Shown here: positions 19,391 to 27,683 of the stretch, in pieces
Layout: every line of letters starts with the position of its first letter
How positions within the stretch are numbered: the stretch's first letter is position 1
Origin: Rheinheimera tangshanensis
Lineage (GTDB): Bacteria > Pseudomonadota > Gammaproteobacteria > Enterobacterales > Alteromonadaceae
Assembly: GCF_014645135.1 (NCBI RefSeq)
Contig: NZ_BMLH01000006.1
Span: 62,001-126,000, forward strand
Reading direction: 5' to 3'
Length of the DNA: 64,000 nucleotides
Made by a program: the position numbers and the translations under genes
Notes under the pieces: generated by a model
Told to the model about the DNA's origin: nothing
Database searches by the model: none
The model's input: only the letters and a program-made list of their open reading frames with translations

Positions 19391-20752
19391 TTAACGGGTA
19401 CCTTCACGGCGTAAAGCCGCAGGTGTAAAGTCGTTGTCTGTTAACGGCACAGAGAAGTCATACATTTTGTCTTCGTTGTCTAAACCGATCGCAATATAAC
19501 GACGGGTATTCAGATCGTGGAAAACTTCCAGCGTACTCCAGTGTGTTGGTACTTCGTAGTAGTTCAGACCGTGAGCTACAGCAACACGATATAACTCGCC
19601 TCTGTTGTCATACAGGTCAGCTACATGAATTTGCCAGCTATCTTCATCAATAAAGAACACACGCTTGCCATAGACATGGCTGGTACCGCTTTTCAGATTG
19701 GCTTCTACCACCCAGACGCGGTGTTTTTCCCAGCGTACATAGTCAGGATTAATGTGCCCTGGTTTGATCAGATCAGCATATTTCACATCTTTGCTATGTA
19801 ATTTATAACTGTTGTAAGGGATAAACAGCTCTTGCTTACCCACTAACTTCCAGTCATAACGGTTTGGTGAACCGTTAAACATATCAAAGTCATCTGTAGT
19901 ACGCAGACCATCAGAGGCTGTACCCGGAGCATCATAAGCGACGTTAGGCGCACGACGTACACGACGTTGACCTGTATTGTAAGTCCACGCCTGACGAGGT
20001 GTTTTCACCTGATCCATGGTTTCATGCACTAACAGCGCAGTACCGGCCAGACGAGCTGGAGTGGTGACAGCCTGCTTAAAACGGAACAGAATGTTTTCTT
20101 TTTGTAACGCATCCACAGTGGCATCAGGCGCTGAATATTTGAACATAATTTGTTCATCAAAGCCGATAGTCACATAATCGCCTGACGCTGTAGGTGCAAC
20201 CTGGCCACCGTTGCGGCTGGCCGCTACACCACGAAAGCGTAAGGTGTGGTTCCAAATGGCTTCCAGACCGTTCGAAGGAATTGGAAACGGGATACCAATG
20301 GCTGCATTGACAATACCGTTACCGCCTTCAACCAGCTCAGCACTTCCTGCAATTTTCTTTGTCGCATCATAGACATACTGTGGGTAAGACGCAGTACGAC
20401 GAGTCTGATACACATTCATTTTGTAGCTGTCCGGATAAGCTTCAAACAGCTTGATCTGACCAGGACTTAGCATATTTTTGTATTGCGCCAGATTGGACTT
20501 ATCAATAGTAAATAGTACTTTATCGCCAGCAAACGGATCAGGGTGGTGATCACCTGGCTTGTAACCAGCTGGAGCAGACTGGATACCACCTTCCCACGCT
20601 GGAATACTACCATCGGCATTACCGGCTTTTTCCGCGCCGAGCGGCGTCAAATCAGCACCCAAACGGGCAACCTGATCCGGGGTTAACTTCGCAATAGCAC
20701 CACAGCTAACAACTAGCGCAATAGTGGATGCAATCAGGGTGAGTTTTTTCAT
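19391..20752 (-). CDS. DUF1329 family periplasmic protein
   Basis: A 453-residue exported protein with signal peptide MKKLTLIASTIALVVSCGAIA. The DUF1329 family is recognised from KLTPDQVARLGADLTPLGAEKAGNADG at the start, AWTYNTGQRRVRRAPNVAYD in the middle and VWVVEANLKSGTSHVYGKRVFFIDEDSW near the C-terminus. The domain resembles the LolA/LolB-type lipid-binding fold, so it may carry a lipophilic substrate between membranes (inference). It follows the DUF1302 gene by 20 bases and belongs to the same operon. Confidence 0.88.
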   Translation of the reverse strand: MKKLTLIASTIALVVSCGAIAKLTPDQVARLGADLTPLGAEKAGNADGSIPAWEGGIQSAPAGYKPGDHHPDPFAGDKVLFTIDKSNLAQYKNMLSPGQIKLFEAYPDSYKMNVYQTRRTASYPQYVYDATKKIAGSAELVEGGNGIVNAAIGIPFPIPSNGLEAIWNHTLRFRGVAASRNGGQVAPTASGDYVTIGFDEQIMFKYSAPDATVDALQKENILFRFKQAVTTPARLAGTALLVHETMDQVKTPRQAWTYNTGQRRVRRAPNVAYDAPGTASDGLRTTDDFDMFNGSPNRYDWKLVGKQELFIPYNSYKLHSKDVKYADLIKPGHINPDYVRWEKHRVWVVEANLKSGTSHVYGKRVFFIDEDSWQIHVADLYDNRGELYRVAVAHGLNYYEVPTHWSTLEVFHDLNTRRYIAIGLDNEDKMYDFSVPLTDNDFTPAALRREGTR

Positions 20753-20772
20753 AATGGTTCTCGCCTCGTCCC

Positions 20773-22917
20773 TTAAATAGAGTATTTAATGTTAAAAGAT
20801 ACAAAATCACGGTCAGCTGTATTGTTGGTTGTGCCTACACCACCCCAAAAGGCGTTATAAGAAAACTCAGAAGACCAGCGGTTCAGATAATCAAAAGCCA
20901 CAGTGTAACCTACAGACTTTTTGTCCTTAGAGAACATAAACAATGGATCTGGTGTAATACCGTTCACGTCATGTGAAAACACCACACGATGCGACATATT
21001 GATACCAGCGAACACGTCGTTGAAATCTGCTTTTGCTAATAAACGGTAACCCCAGGCTGATGCGGTCGGGAATGGGTTGGTTTCAGCACCATTGGATAAG
21101 GCTGTATGTACACCGTCTTTATTCACCAATGGGCCATTGTTGATCGTGCCCAACAAAGGACCACCGCTACGATCTGTATTAGGACCATTTAGACGTAATA
21201 CAGATTGATCTGGCATATCATTAATTTTGATACCACCCACTTCAGCTAACATAGAAAAGTTATCTGCAATCCACATTGGGCCAAACAAGTGAGTCACAGT
21301 GATCTGAGCTTGCGTAGTGTCAGACAGAATATAACCCTGAGCAAATTGGCCCGGACCAACTTTAAGACCGTCGTAACGACCAATCTGACTGATCCCTTCC
21401 AATTCAGGACGTAAACCAGCAATAGCTAACTGCTCTGGCATACCGGCATACAGAATTTCCACATCATCAATTTGCAGTGGTTCGTCCTGACGGTAAGACA
21501 ATTCACCCGCAACAGAGGTACCCTCTACAGTGGTGTTGAAGCTAAAACCATAAAGCTTAATATCTTCCGGATACTGAATTAAACCTTTGGAGAACACATC
21601 CAGCTCATTGATGTTTTCTTTATTGATATTTCCCTGGTTTGCAGCCAGGTAAGCCAAAGACTGGATCACTCCCAGAGGCTGACCATTGGCATCCACACCT
21701 AGACGAAAATCAGAGGCGATACCCGAAATCAGCGGAGTACGGCTATGGTAATTCATGTGGTACACCGCAAATTCAGTGTCGTTCAGTTCAGGAGAAAAAT
21801 ACTCCAGCTTGATACCATACTGACCACCGTCTTCTGGCTCAATTTCACCTGCAGCACCTTGAGGTCTTAAGGTGACTTTAGTGGAATACGCCAGCATAGC
21901 ATTCACAGCAGCTGCGCGTTGTGCAGCAGTTGACGCCGGATTAGTCAGGGCAGCCAATAAAGCTGGGGCATTTTGCGACAGTAGGTTCATTTCAGACACT
22001 AAGAAATCCAGATCAATGTCCGGGTTACCGGCAAAACCTAATTGAATATTCTGGTTGTATCCACCTTCGCCAGCAAAATCATTGGTAGAAAAATAAGAAC
22101 CTGGCACTGGTAGATAGCTATTTTTCCAATCGTACTGATAAAACACTTCAGCCGTTAAGTTCTCAGTAACGCCTAAAGAGGCCCAAGCCATACCTACCGG
22201 AATATATGCTTCTTTTAATTCAGCACCAGGACTACGGGCTACACCGACATCGATTGGCGTAATATTGATACCGTGCTGGATAAAAGTGCTTTCACCCCAG
22301 CTTAGTACCTGATTACCTACCCGGATAGACAGAGGGTTAGCGCCATCGTTTAAAGCGAAGTTGCCATAGACATAAGCATCCAGTACACGGATATCACGAC
22401 AGGCTAGTTCCTTCGCTTCGTCGTCAGCACAAGGGTCAACTCTGTTTTTGGACAAAGGATTGGTGTAAGCCACCTCATGGTCCATTAAGGCTGAATCATA
22501 GAAATAAGTGAAGCGACCAAAAAAGCCGATGTCATCTTTGGCGATAGATAATTCGTGCGTACCACGGAAAACTTCCGAGAATACATCACCTTGGTCGTAA
22601 TTCAGGTTGCCTGCATCACCGTTGCTGGAATAAGCACCTGGCTGAGACCAAATCTGAGAACCTGTATAAATTGGATTGGTAAAGGCGCTGTAATTAGTCC
22701 AGTCAAAACGCGGATGGTTGACCTTACTGATGGTATCCCAGTCACGGTCTTCCGCCCGCCAACTGGCACCGTAGGAGAACGTAGAGTCAAACACTACTTC
22801 TACGTCATCAAAATTAAAAGTAGCGGCCTGAGCACTGGTGGCCGACAAGGCCAATAGTGCAGAAGCAACACCCAGAGCTAAAGTACTTCTGACGAAGGCA
22901 CCTGGCTTAGTATTCAT
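20773..22917 (-). CDS. DUF1302 family outer-membrane protein
   Basis: A 714-residue exported protein with a long signal peptide (MNTKPGAFVRSTLALGVASALLALSATSAQA). The DUF1302 signature includes the N-terminal FNFDDVEVVFDSTFSYGASWR, then RVGNQVLSWGESTFIQHGIN, VGMAWASLGVTENLTAEVFYQYDW and a C-terminal FNIKYSI ending in an aromatic and aliphatic strand typical of beta-barrels. Such proteins behave like FadL-type porins and are constantly found with DUF1329 and RND genes. It is the promoter-proximal gene of the four-gene cluster, with a purine-rich GGGGGGAGA ribosome-binding site. Confidence 0.88.
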   Translation of the reverse strand: MNTKPGAFVRSTLALGVASALLALSATSAQAATFNFDDVEVVFDSTFSYGASWRAEDRDWDTISKVNHPRFDWTNYSAFTNPIYTGSQIWSQPGAYSSNGDAGNLNYDQGDVFSEVFRGTHELSIAKDDIGFFGRFTYFYDSALMDHEVAYTNPLSKNRVDPCADDEAKELACRDIRVLDAYVYGNFALNDGANPLSIRVGNQVLSWGESTFIQHGINITPIDVGVARSPGAELKEAYIPVGMAWASLGVTENLTAEVFYQYDWKNSYLPVPGSYFSTNDFAGEGGYNQNIQLGFAGNPDIDLDFLVSEMNLLSQNAPALLAALTNPASTAAQRAAAVNAMLAYSTKVTLRPQGAAGEIEPEDGGQYGIKLEYFSPELNDTEFAVYHMNYHSRTPLISGIASDFRLGVDANGQPLGVIQSLAYLAANQGNINKENINELDVFSKGLIQYPEDIKLYGFSFNTTVEGTSVAGELSYRQDEPLQIDDVEILYAGMPEQLAIAGLRPELEGISQIGRYDGLKVGPGQFAQGYILSDTTQAQITVTHLFGPMWIADNFSMLAEVGGIKINDMPDQSVLRLNGPNTDRSGGPLLGTINNGPLVNKDGVHTALSNGAETNPFPTASAWGYRLLAKADFNDVFAGINMSHRVVFSHDVNGITPDPLFMFSKDKKSVGYTVAFDYLNRWSSEFSYNAFWGGVGTTNNTADRDFVSFNIKYSI

Positions 22918-23220
22918 TCGTTATCTCCCCCCCTGTCCCTGCAGGTATTTTGTTATTTTTTATTTTGAGCCAACCAACTGCTCGGAGGTCAGCTTGTATC
23001 GAAGAAATCATTACATCATTTTGATCGGGGCGCAAGGCTTGCGATCAGTCAAATCTGTTGATTTTTATTCAGTTTTTTCCCTTTCTCCCTGTGGAATGCT
23101 CCTGCTGATACCTGTTCCGGTTTGACCAGTTGAATGAAGATCACCTAACTAAATGAAAATAATAGCTAAAGTAGGAGAATTTGCTTGTTTTGTTTTAAGT
23201 TGCCGTTTTAAGTAATAACT
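22918..23220. promoter_or_regulatory. Intergenic region upstream of the DUF1302 cluster
   Basis: About 300 bases lie between the end of the pepN-DUF2835 unit and the DUF1302 start. The only clear element is the GGGGGGAGA ribosome-binding site at 22926-22934. The part nearest 23160-23220 is AT-rich. I see no convincing -10/-35 pair, operator or terminator, although the promoter of the four-gene cluster must lie here. Confidence 0.4.
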
Positions 23221-23442
23221 CTAATTTATTTTCTCTAAAGTCTGGAACTTACCCTGATCGGTCAAGGTTAATACAAAGCGTGCATTGACTCCGGCATGGC
23301 TAATGTAAGGCCGAAAATGACGCAGAGGCAATTGCACTGTCTGGCCATTTTCAGCCTGTACCACCACATCGGTATACAGGCCCTGATAAAAAGCCAGACA
23401 TTGCTCTACATCAAGCACCAGTCTGAATTTATACTGCCGCAT
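23221..23442 (-). CDS. DUF2835 family protein
   Basis: A 73-residue soluble protein beginning MRQYKFRLVLDVEQCLAFYQG and containing VVVQAENGQTVQLPLRHFRPYI and a GVNARFVLTLTDQGKF strand. This matches the DUF2835 family, small proteins of unknown function that I recall beside pepN in Shewanella and Vibrio. Its ATG overlaps the pepN stop by one base (TGATG), so it is translated by coupling with pepN. Confidence 0.8.
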   Translation of the reverse strand: MRQYKFRLVLDVEQCLAFYQGLYTDVVVQAENGQTVQLPLRHFRPYISHAGVNARFVLTLTDQGKFQTLEKIN

Positions 23443-26024
23443 CAGCTTAAACTCTTGCTCACTTTTTCATACAAATCATTGCTCAGCTCTTTGCTCAGCA
23501 TAGTCTGTAACACAGCTTTTAACTGCTGTTGACGAACAGGTTGATAGCGTTTCCATGACAATAAAGGTGTCACTAAACGGGATGCAACCTGAGGATTAAT
23601 TGCATCCATTTTCAACACTACATCAGCCAATACCTGATAACCTCTGCCGTCTTCTGCATGGAACATCGCCGGATTTTGCTGATAAAAAGCACCAAACACA
23701 GCTCGTACCCGATTCGGATTTTGCCAACTGAATTGTGGGTGGGCAGTCAACTGCTCCAAAGTCACAAAAACAGAAGATGTAGGATAAGAGGCACTGAGGT
23801 TAAACCATTTATCCAAAACTAATACATCATCACGCCAGCGCTGCTCAAAATCATGCATCAGTGAGGCAAATAATGGGTGAGCTGCGCTTCGACAAGCACG
23901 CAAGACAGCTAACTGATCGGTCATATTGTCGCTATGCTGGTATTGCTGGGTTAATAAATCGTCTTTGCCGGCAATAAAGGCCAGGTAATGTAGACAGACC
24001 GATCGTAAAGCGCGCTTGGCAACCTGTTGCTCTTGATACTGATAGGCTTCAATACGCAATGACTGATAACAGTTATGCCACTGATCCGCTAATTCTTCCG
24101 CCAGTTGTTGCACGAAGCTCTGTAATACCCATACTAACTCCTGTACTGGTATCTCCTCGAACTGCTCTGCCACCATGTCATAAGCTGGTACTGTCAATAA
24201 CTCAGCGGTAAAAGCTAAATCATCCAGGGGCTGAATTAATAGCTGTCGATAAAACTCAAGTAAGGCAGCCGGTAACTGATAGGTTGTCCCCACGTCTTTA
24301 GCTTCGATAGCAGCTTTCACCTGACTTTGCCACAACTGCTGTATCGCATCCCAGCGCGCCACACCATCTTTCGCATCGCGGGCTATTTGCAACAGCTCAT
24401 CCATACTGTACTGGTACTGTAATTTCACTGGCGCCGAAAAATCAGCTAAAAGCACAGGTACTGGTTTTTGGCTGACCGCAAAACTAAACTCCTGCTGAGC
24501 TTCCGTCATTTCGAGCAGATAAGACTGACTTATTCCATCACAAAGCAACTCAACCCGCACAGGTAGCAACAGAGGCTGTTTTTCCTCCTGATCGGCAGTG
24601 GCCGGAGTGTGCTGTTGCATCAGCAGTTTAAATTCACGTTTTTTCGCATCAAACTGGCTGTAGATTTTTAACTCTGGTGTGCCAGATTGTTGATACCAGC
24701 GCCTGAACAGGCTTAAATCACGGCCATTGGCATCCTGCATTGCATTGACAAAGTCATCACAGGTCACGGCTTGACCATCATAGCGTTTAAAGTACAAATC
24801 CATACCTTTTCTAAAACCGTCCTGTCCCAGTAAGGTATGCAACATACGAATAACCTCAGCACCTTTGTCATAGACTGTGACGGTATAAAAATTATTCATT
24901 TCCAGTACTTGTTGTGGTCGGATCGGATGCGCCATAGGACCGGCATCTTCAGCAAACTGCGCGGTACGAATGGTTTTCACCGCATCGATACGGTTTAAAG
25001 TCGCTGATCCCATATCAGCGCTGAATTGCTGATCGCGAAATACCGTCAAGCCTTCTTTTAAACTCAGCTGAAACCAGTCGCGACAAGTGACTCTGTTGCC
25101 TGTCCAGTTGTGGAAGTACTCGTGACCAATAATAGATTCGATATTAAAAAAGTCAGTGTCTGTGGCTGAGGCCTGATCGGCCAGTACGTATTTGCTGTTA
25201 AAGACATTTAAGCCTTTATTTTCCATCGCGCCCATATTAAAAAAGTCGACAGCCACCACCATGTAAATATCCAGGTCATACTCCAGACCAAAGGTCTGTT
25301 CGTCCCACAACATGGCGCGTTTTAACGACTCCAACGCAAACTGTGCCCGGTCTTTATTGCCTTTATCAACATAAAACTCCAGCGCCACCTCACGGCCAGA
25401 GCTTGTGGTATAACTCCCTCTTAAACAATCAAAGTCCCCTGCCACCAAGGCAAATAAATAGCTTGGTTTTGGAAATGGATCGACCCAGGTGACATGACGA
25501 CGGCCATCCGCCAGCACTGTGGAACTGACCAGATTGCCGTTACTTAACAGCGCAGGATAAGCCTTATCGTCGGCGATAATATGAGTGGTAAAACGGGCCA
25601 ATACATCGGGTCTGTCGAGGTAGTAACTGATTCGGCGAAAACCTTCAGCTTCGCACTGAGTGCAATAAGCGCCATTGGACAGATACAAACCTTCCAGCGC
25701 TGTATTGGCTTTTGGATTGAGTTCAATCTTAAGCTCAAGTTGTGCTTTGGCTGGTATACCAGGCAAGATCAGTTGCTCAGGCGTGACCTGATAGGCATCT
25801 GCATGCAATAACTGGCCATCCACAGAAACAGCTAATAACTTCAGCTCTTGTCCATCCAGAATTAGCGTACCTGCTTTGTCACTTATTGATGCCACCTGAT
25901 AAACGGCGGTCAGCACCGTCGCTTCCGGATTTAATTCGAAACTAAGCTCCACGTCGGTAATAGTAAATTCTGGGGCTTTGTAGTCACTTAGTTTTTTTGC
26001 CTGACGGTTCGATATCTGACTCAT
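23442..26024 (-). CDS. pepN: Aminopeptidase N (M1 family)
   Basis: The main broad-specificity cytosolic aminopeptidase. The exopeptidase motif GAMEN is at 266-270 and the zinc site HEYFH at 302-306 with Glu 325 (numbering from the upstream GTG). The C-terminal DUF3458-type domains give about 860 residues, as in E. coli PepN. I prefer ATG 26024 over the GTG immediately before it on spacing to AAGAGAA. It has no signal peptide. It is followed by the coupled DUF2835 gene and acts in peptide breakdown together with the other peptidases in this window. Confidence 0.96.
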   Translation of the reverse strand: MSQISNRQAKKLSDYKAPEFTITDVELSFELNPEATVLTAVYQVASISDKAGTLILDGQELKLLAVSVDGQLLHADAYQVTPEQLILPGIPAKAQLELKIELNPKANTALEGLYLSNGAYCTQCEAEGFRRISYYLDRPDVLARFTTHIIADDKAYPALLSNGNLVSSTVLADGRRHVTWVDPFPKPSYLFALVAGDFDCLRGSYTTSSGREVALEFYVDKGNKDRAQFALESLKRAMLWDEQTFGLEYDLDIYMVVAVDFFNMGAMENKGLNVFNSKYVLADQASATDTDFFNIESIIGHEYFHNWTGNRVTCRDWFQLSLKEGLTVFRDQQFSADMGSATLNRIDAVKTIRTAQFAEDAGPMAHPIRPQQVLEMNNFYTVTVYDKGAEVIRMLHTLLGQDGFRKGMDLYFKRYDGQAVTCDDFVNAMQDANGRDLSLFRRWYQQSGTPELKIYSQFDAKKREFKLLMQQHTPATADQEEKQPLLLPVRVELLCDGISQSYLLEMTEAQQEFSFAVSQKPVPVLLADFSAPVKLQYQYSMDELLQIARDAKDGVARWDAIQQLWQSQVKAAIEAKDVGTTYQLPAALLEFYRQLLIQPLDDLAFTAELLTVPAYDMVAEQFEEIPVQELVWVLQSFVQQLAEELADQWHNCYQSLRIEAYQYQEQQVAKRALRSVCLHYLAFIAGKDDLLTQQYQHSDNMTDQLAVLRACRSAAHPLFASLMHDFEQRWRDDVLVLDKWFNLSASYPTSSVFVTLEQLTAHPQFSWQNPNRVRAVFGAFYQQNPAMFHAEDGRGYQVLADVVLKMDAINPQVASRLVTPLLSWKRYQPVRQQQLKAVLQTMLSKELSNDLYEKVSKSLS

Positions 26025-26056
26025 CACAAAATTCTCTTTTAATATCTGAAAACAAC

Positions 26057-26079
26057 AAGGCCAGTTAACAACTGGCCTT
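26057..26079. terminator. Bidirectional stem-loop between nhaC and pepN
   Basis: AAGGCCAGTT and AACTGGCCTT form a perfect stem with a 3-base loop. The T-run is strongest on the plus strand, while the minus strand has TTGTTGTTTT. It lies just after the nhaC stop, so it should end nhaC transcription before pepN. Confidence 0.75.
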
Positions 26080-26085
26080 TTTTTA

Positions 26086-27576
26086 TTATTTACCCTGAAC
26101 GGCCGCTGTGATTGGCGTGTCCGGTGGTGTTAGTTTTAATACTTTGATGCCCATGTAGGCATAAATTACCGCCAGTACCGGGTTAATCAAATTAAAAAAC
26201 GCATACATCGCATAATCCAGCGGATTGACATTGAGCACCCCATGCATATAAGCACCACAGGTATTCCATGGGATCAGCGGACTGGTGATAGTGCCGCCGT
26301 CTTCTAAAGTGCGGGATAAATTCACCGGAGCTAAACCACGACGTTCGTATTCTTCTTTAAACATCCGACCCGGCATCACTATCGACATATACTGATCTGC
26401 AGTCAAAATATTAGTCGCGATACAAGTGGCGATAGTGCTGGTAATTAACGAACCAGTGCTATGGGCTTTATGCAAAATAGCTTCGACAAATTTACGCAAT
26501 AAACCTATATGCTCCAGCACAGCACCAAACATCATGGCAGAAAAAATTAACCAGCAGGTGTTGAGCATTTTTACCATACCACCACCGTTTAGCAGTTTAT
26601 CTAATTCTGCATTTTGAGTTTCAATGACAAAACCACCATGCAAGGTAGTCCATACCACTTTTAAGGTGGCAAGCACGCCGTTTAGCTGCGGATCAGCCAT
26701 TTTAGCAACCAGTTCCGGCTGGAATAACACAGCCCAAATGCCGCCTAACAAAGCACCGATAAATACAGTAGGAAATGCCGGAACTTTTTTAACGGCCATA
26801 GCCATCAACACCAATAAAGGCACTAACATCAGAGGACTGATAGAAAAGTGCTGCTGTAAGGCGTCGCTGATTGCCCGGATTTGAGAATCGTCCGCCGCAG
26901 CATCGGCGTTAAATCCCATCACAGCAAAAATAATAAGCGCCATCACCAAACTTGGGATAGTAGTCCAGGTCATATGCCGGATGTGATCGAATAAATTTGA
27001 GCCAGCAACAGCAGGAGCAAGATTCGTTGTTTCACTGACAGGTGACATTTTATCACCAAAATAGGCACCAGAGACTATAGCCCCAGCCGTAACAGCCGGA
27101 GACATCCCAAGCCCGGAAGCCACACCAATCAGCGCGACACCTATAGTGGCGGCCGTGGTCCAGCTACTACCAATACTGAGAGCAACCACAGCGCAAAGCA
27201 AACAGCTGGCCGCATAAAACCAGGACGGATCCAATAGCTGCAGACCGTAATAAATCAATGAAGGCACAGTGCCAGCCAGTAACCAGGTACCTATTAAAGC
27301 TCCCACCGAAAAAAGTATCAGCAACGCCCCCAAGGACAACGAAATACCTTTGACCATCGCCTGCTCTATCTCAGCCCAGCCATAGCCATTTTTTAACCCT
27401 ATCACCACGCCAACAAAGGCTGCCACAAATAACGCAATTTGGTTGGCACCATAAGATGAATCGCTACCATATAAAAACACGGAGAGACTCAATAAAAATA
27501 CCAGTACAACAAGCGGAATGCTGGCATCCAAAAAGCTAGGTGCCTTGATCTGGCGCGGTGTGGTTTGTAGTTCCAT
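26086..27576 (-). CDS. nhaC: Na+/H+ antiporter NhaC family
   Basis: An inner-membrane secondary transporter of about 496 residues with roughly 11-12 membrane segments. NhaC signatures include SIGSSWTTAATIGVALIGVA, GAIVSGAYFGDKMSPVSETT (residues ~170-195) and GGTITSPLIPWNTCGAYM near 420-440. The family exchanges sodium for protons, or in some members amino-acid pairs such as malate/lactate. I chose ATG 27576 (MELQTTPRQ), with GAGAAGAGAA upstream, over an in-frame TTG at 27609. It is a single-gene unit flanked by a REP-like hairpin on one side and a terminator on the other. Confidence 0.9.
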   Translation of the reverse strand: MELQTTPRQIKAPSFLDASIPLVVLVFLLSLSVFLYGSDSSYGANQIALFVAAFVGVVIGLKNGYGWAEIEQAMVKGISLSLGALLILFSVGALIGTWLLAGTVPSLIYYGLQLLDPSWFYAASCLLCAVVALSIGSSWTTAATIGVALIGVASGLGMSPAVTAGAIVSGAYFGDKMSPVSETTNLAPAVAGSNLFDHIRHMTWTTIPSLVMALIIFAVMGFNADAAADDSQIRAISDALQQHFSISPLMLVPLLVLMAMAVKKVPAFPTVFIGALLGGIWAVLFQPELVAKMADPQLNGVLATLKVVWTTLHGGFVIETQNAELDKLLNGGGMVKMLNTCWLIFSAMMFGAVLEHIGLLRKFVEAILHKAHSTGSLITSTIATCIATNILTADQYMSIVMPGRMFKEEYERRGLAPVNLSRTLEDGGTITSPLIPWNTCGAYMHGVLNVNPLDYAMYAFFNLINPVLAVIYAYMGIKVLKLTPPDTPITAAVQGK

Positions 27577-27624
27577 GGAATTGTTCTCTTCTCGATTGGT
27601 TAACACCAATTCTGTTGTTATAAA

Positions 27625-27675
27625 AAGGGGTCAGAGCCAATGACCGCTTGTGCGATTCATTGGCTCTGACCCCTT
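27625..27675. repeat. REP-like palindrome, arms beginning GGGGTCAGAGCC
   Basis: Two perfect 17-base arms (27627-27643 and 27657-27673) are inverted around a 13-base loop, extended by AA/TT to 27625 and 27675. The outer half, GGGGTCAGA, is shared with the palindrome at 50068-50112. It lies 9 bases after the prc stop and could end prc transcription. Elements of this type are associated with RAYT (IS200-like) transposases in many Proteobacteria; no such gene is in this window. Confidence 0.85.
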
Positions 27676-27683
27676 GGCTTCGT

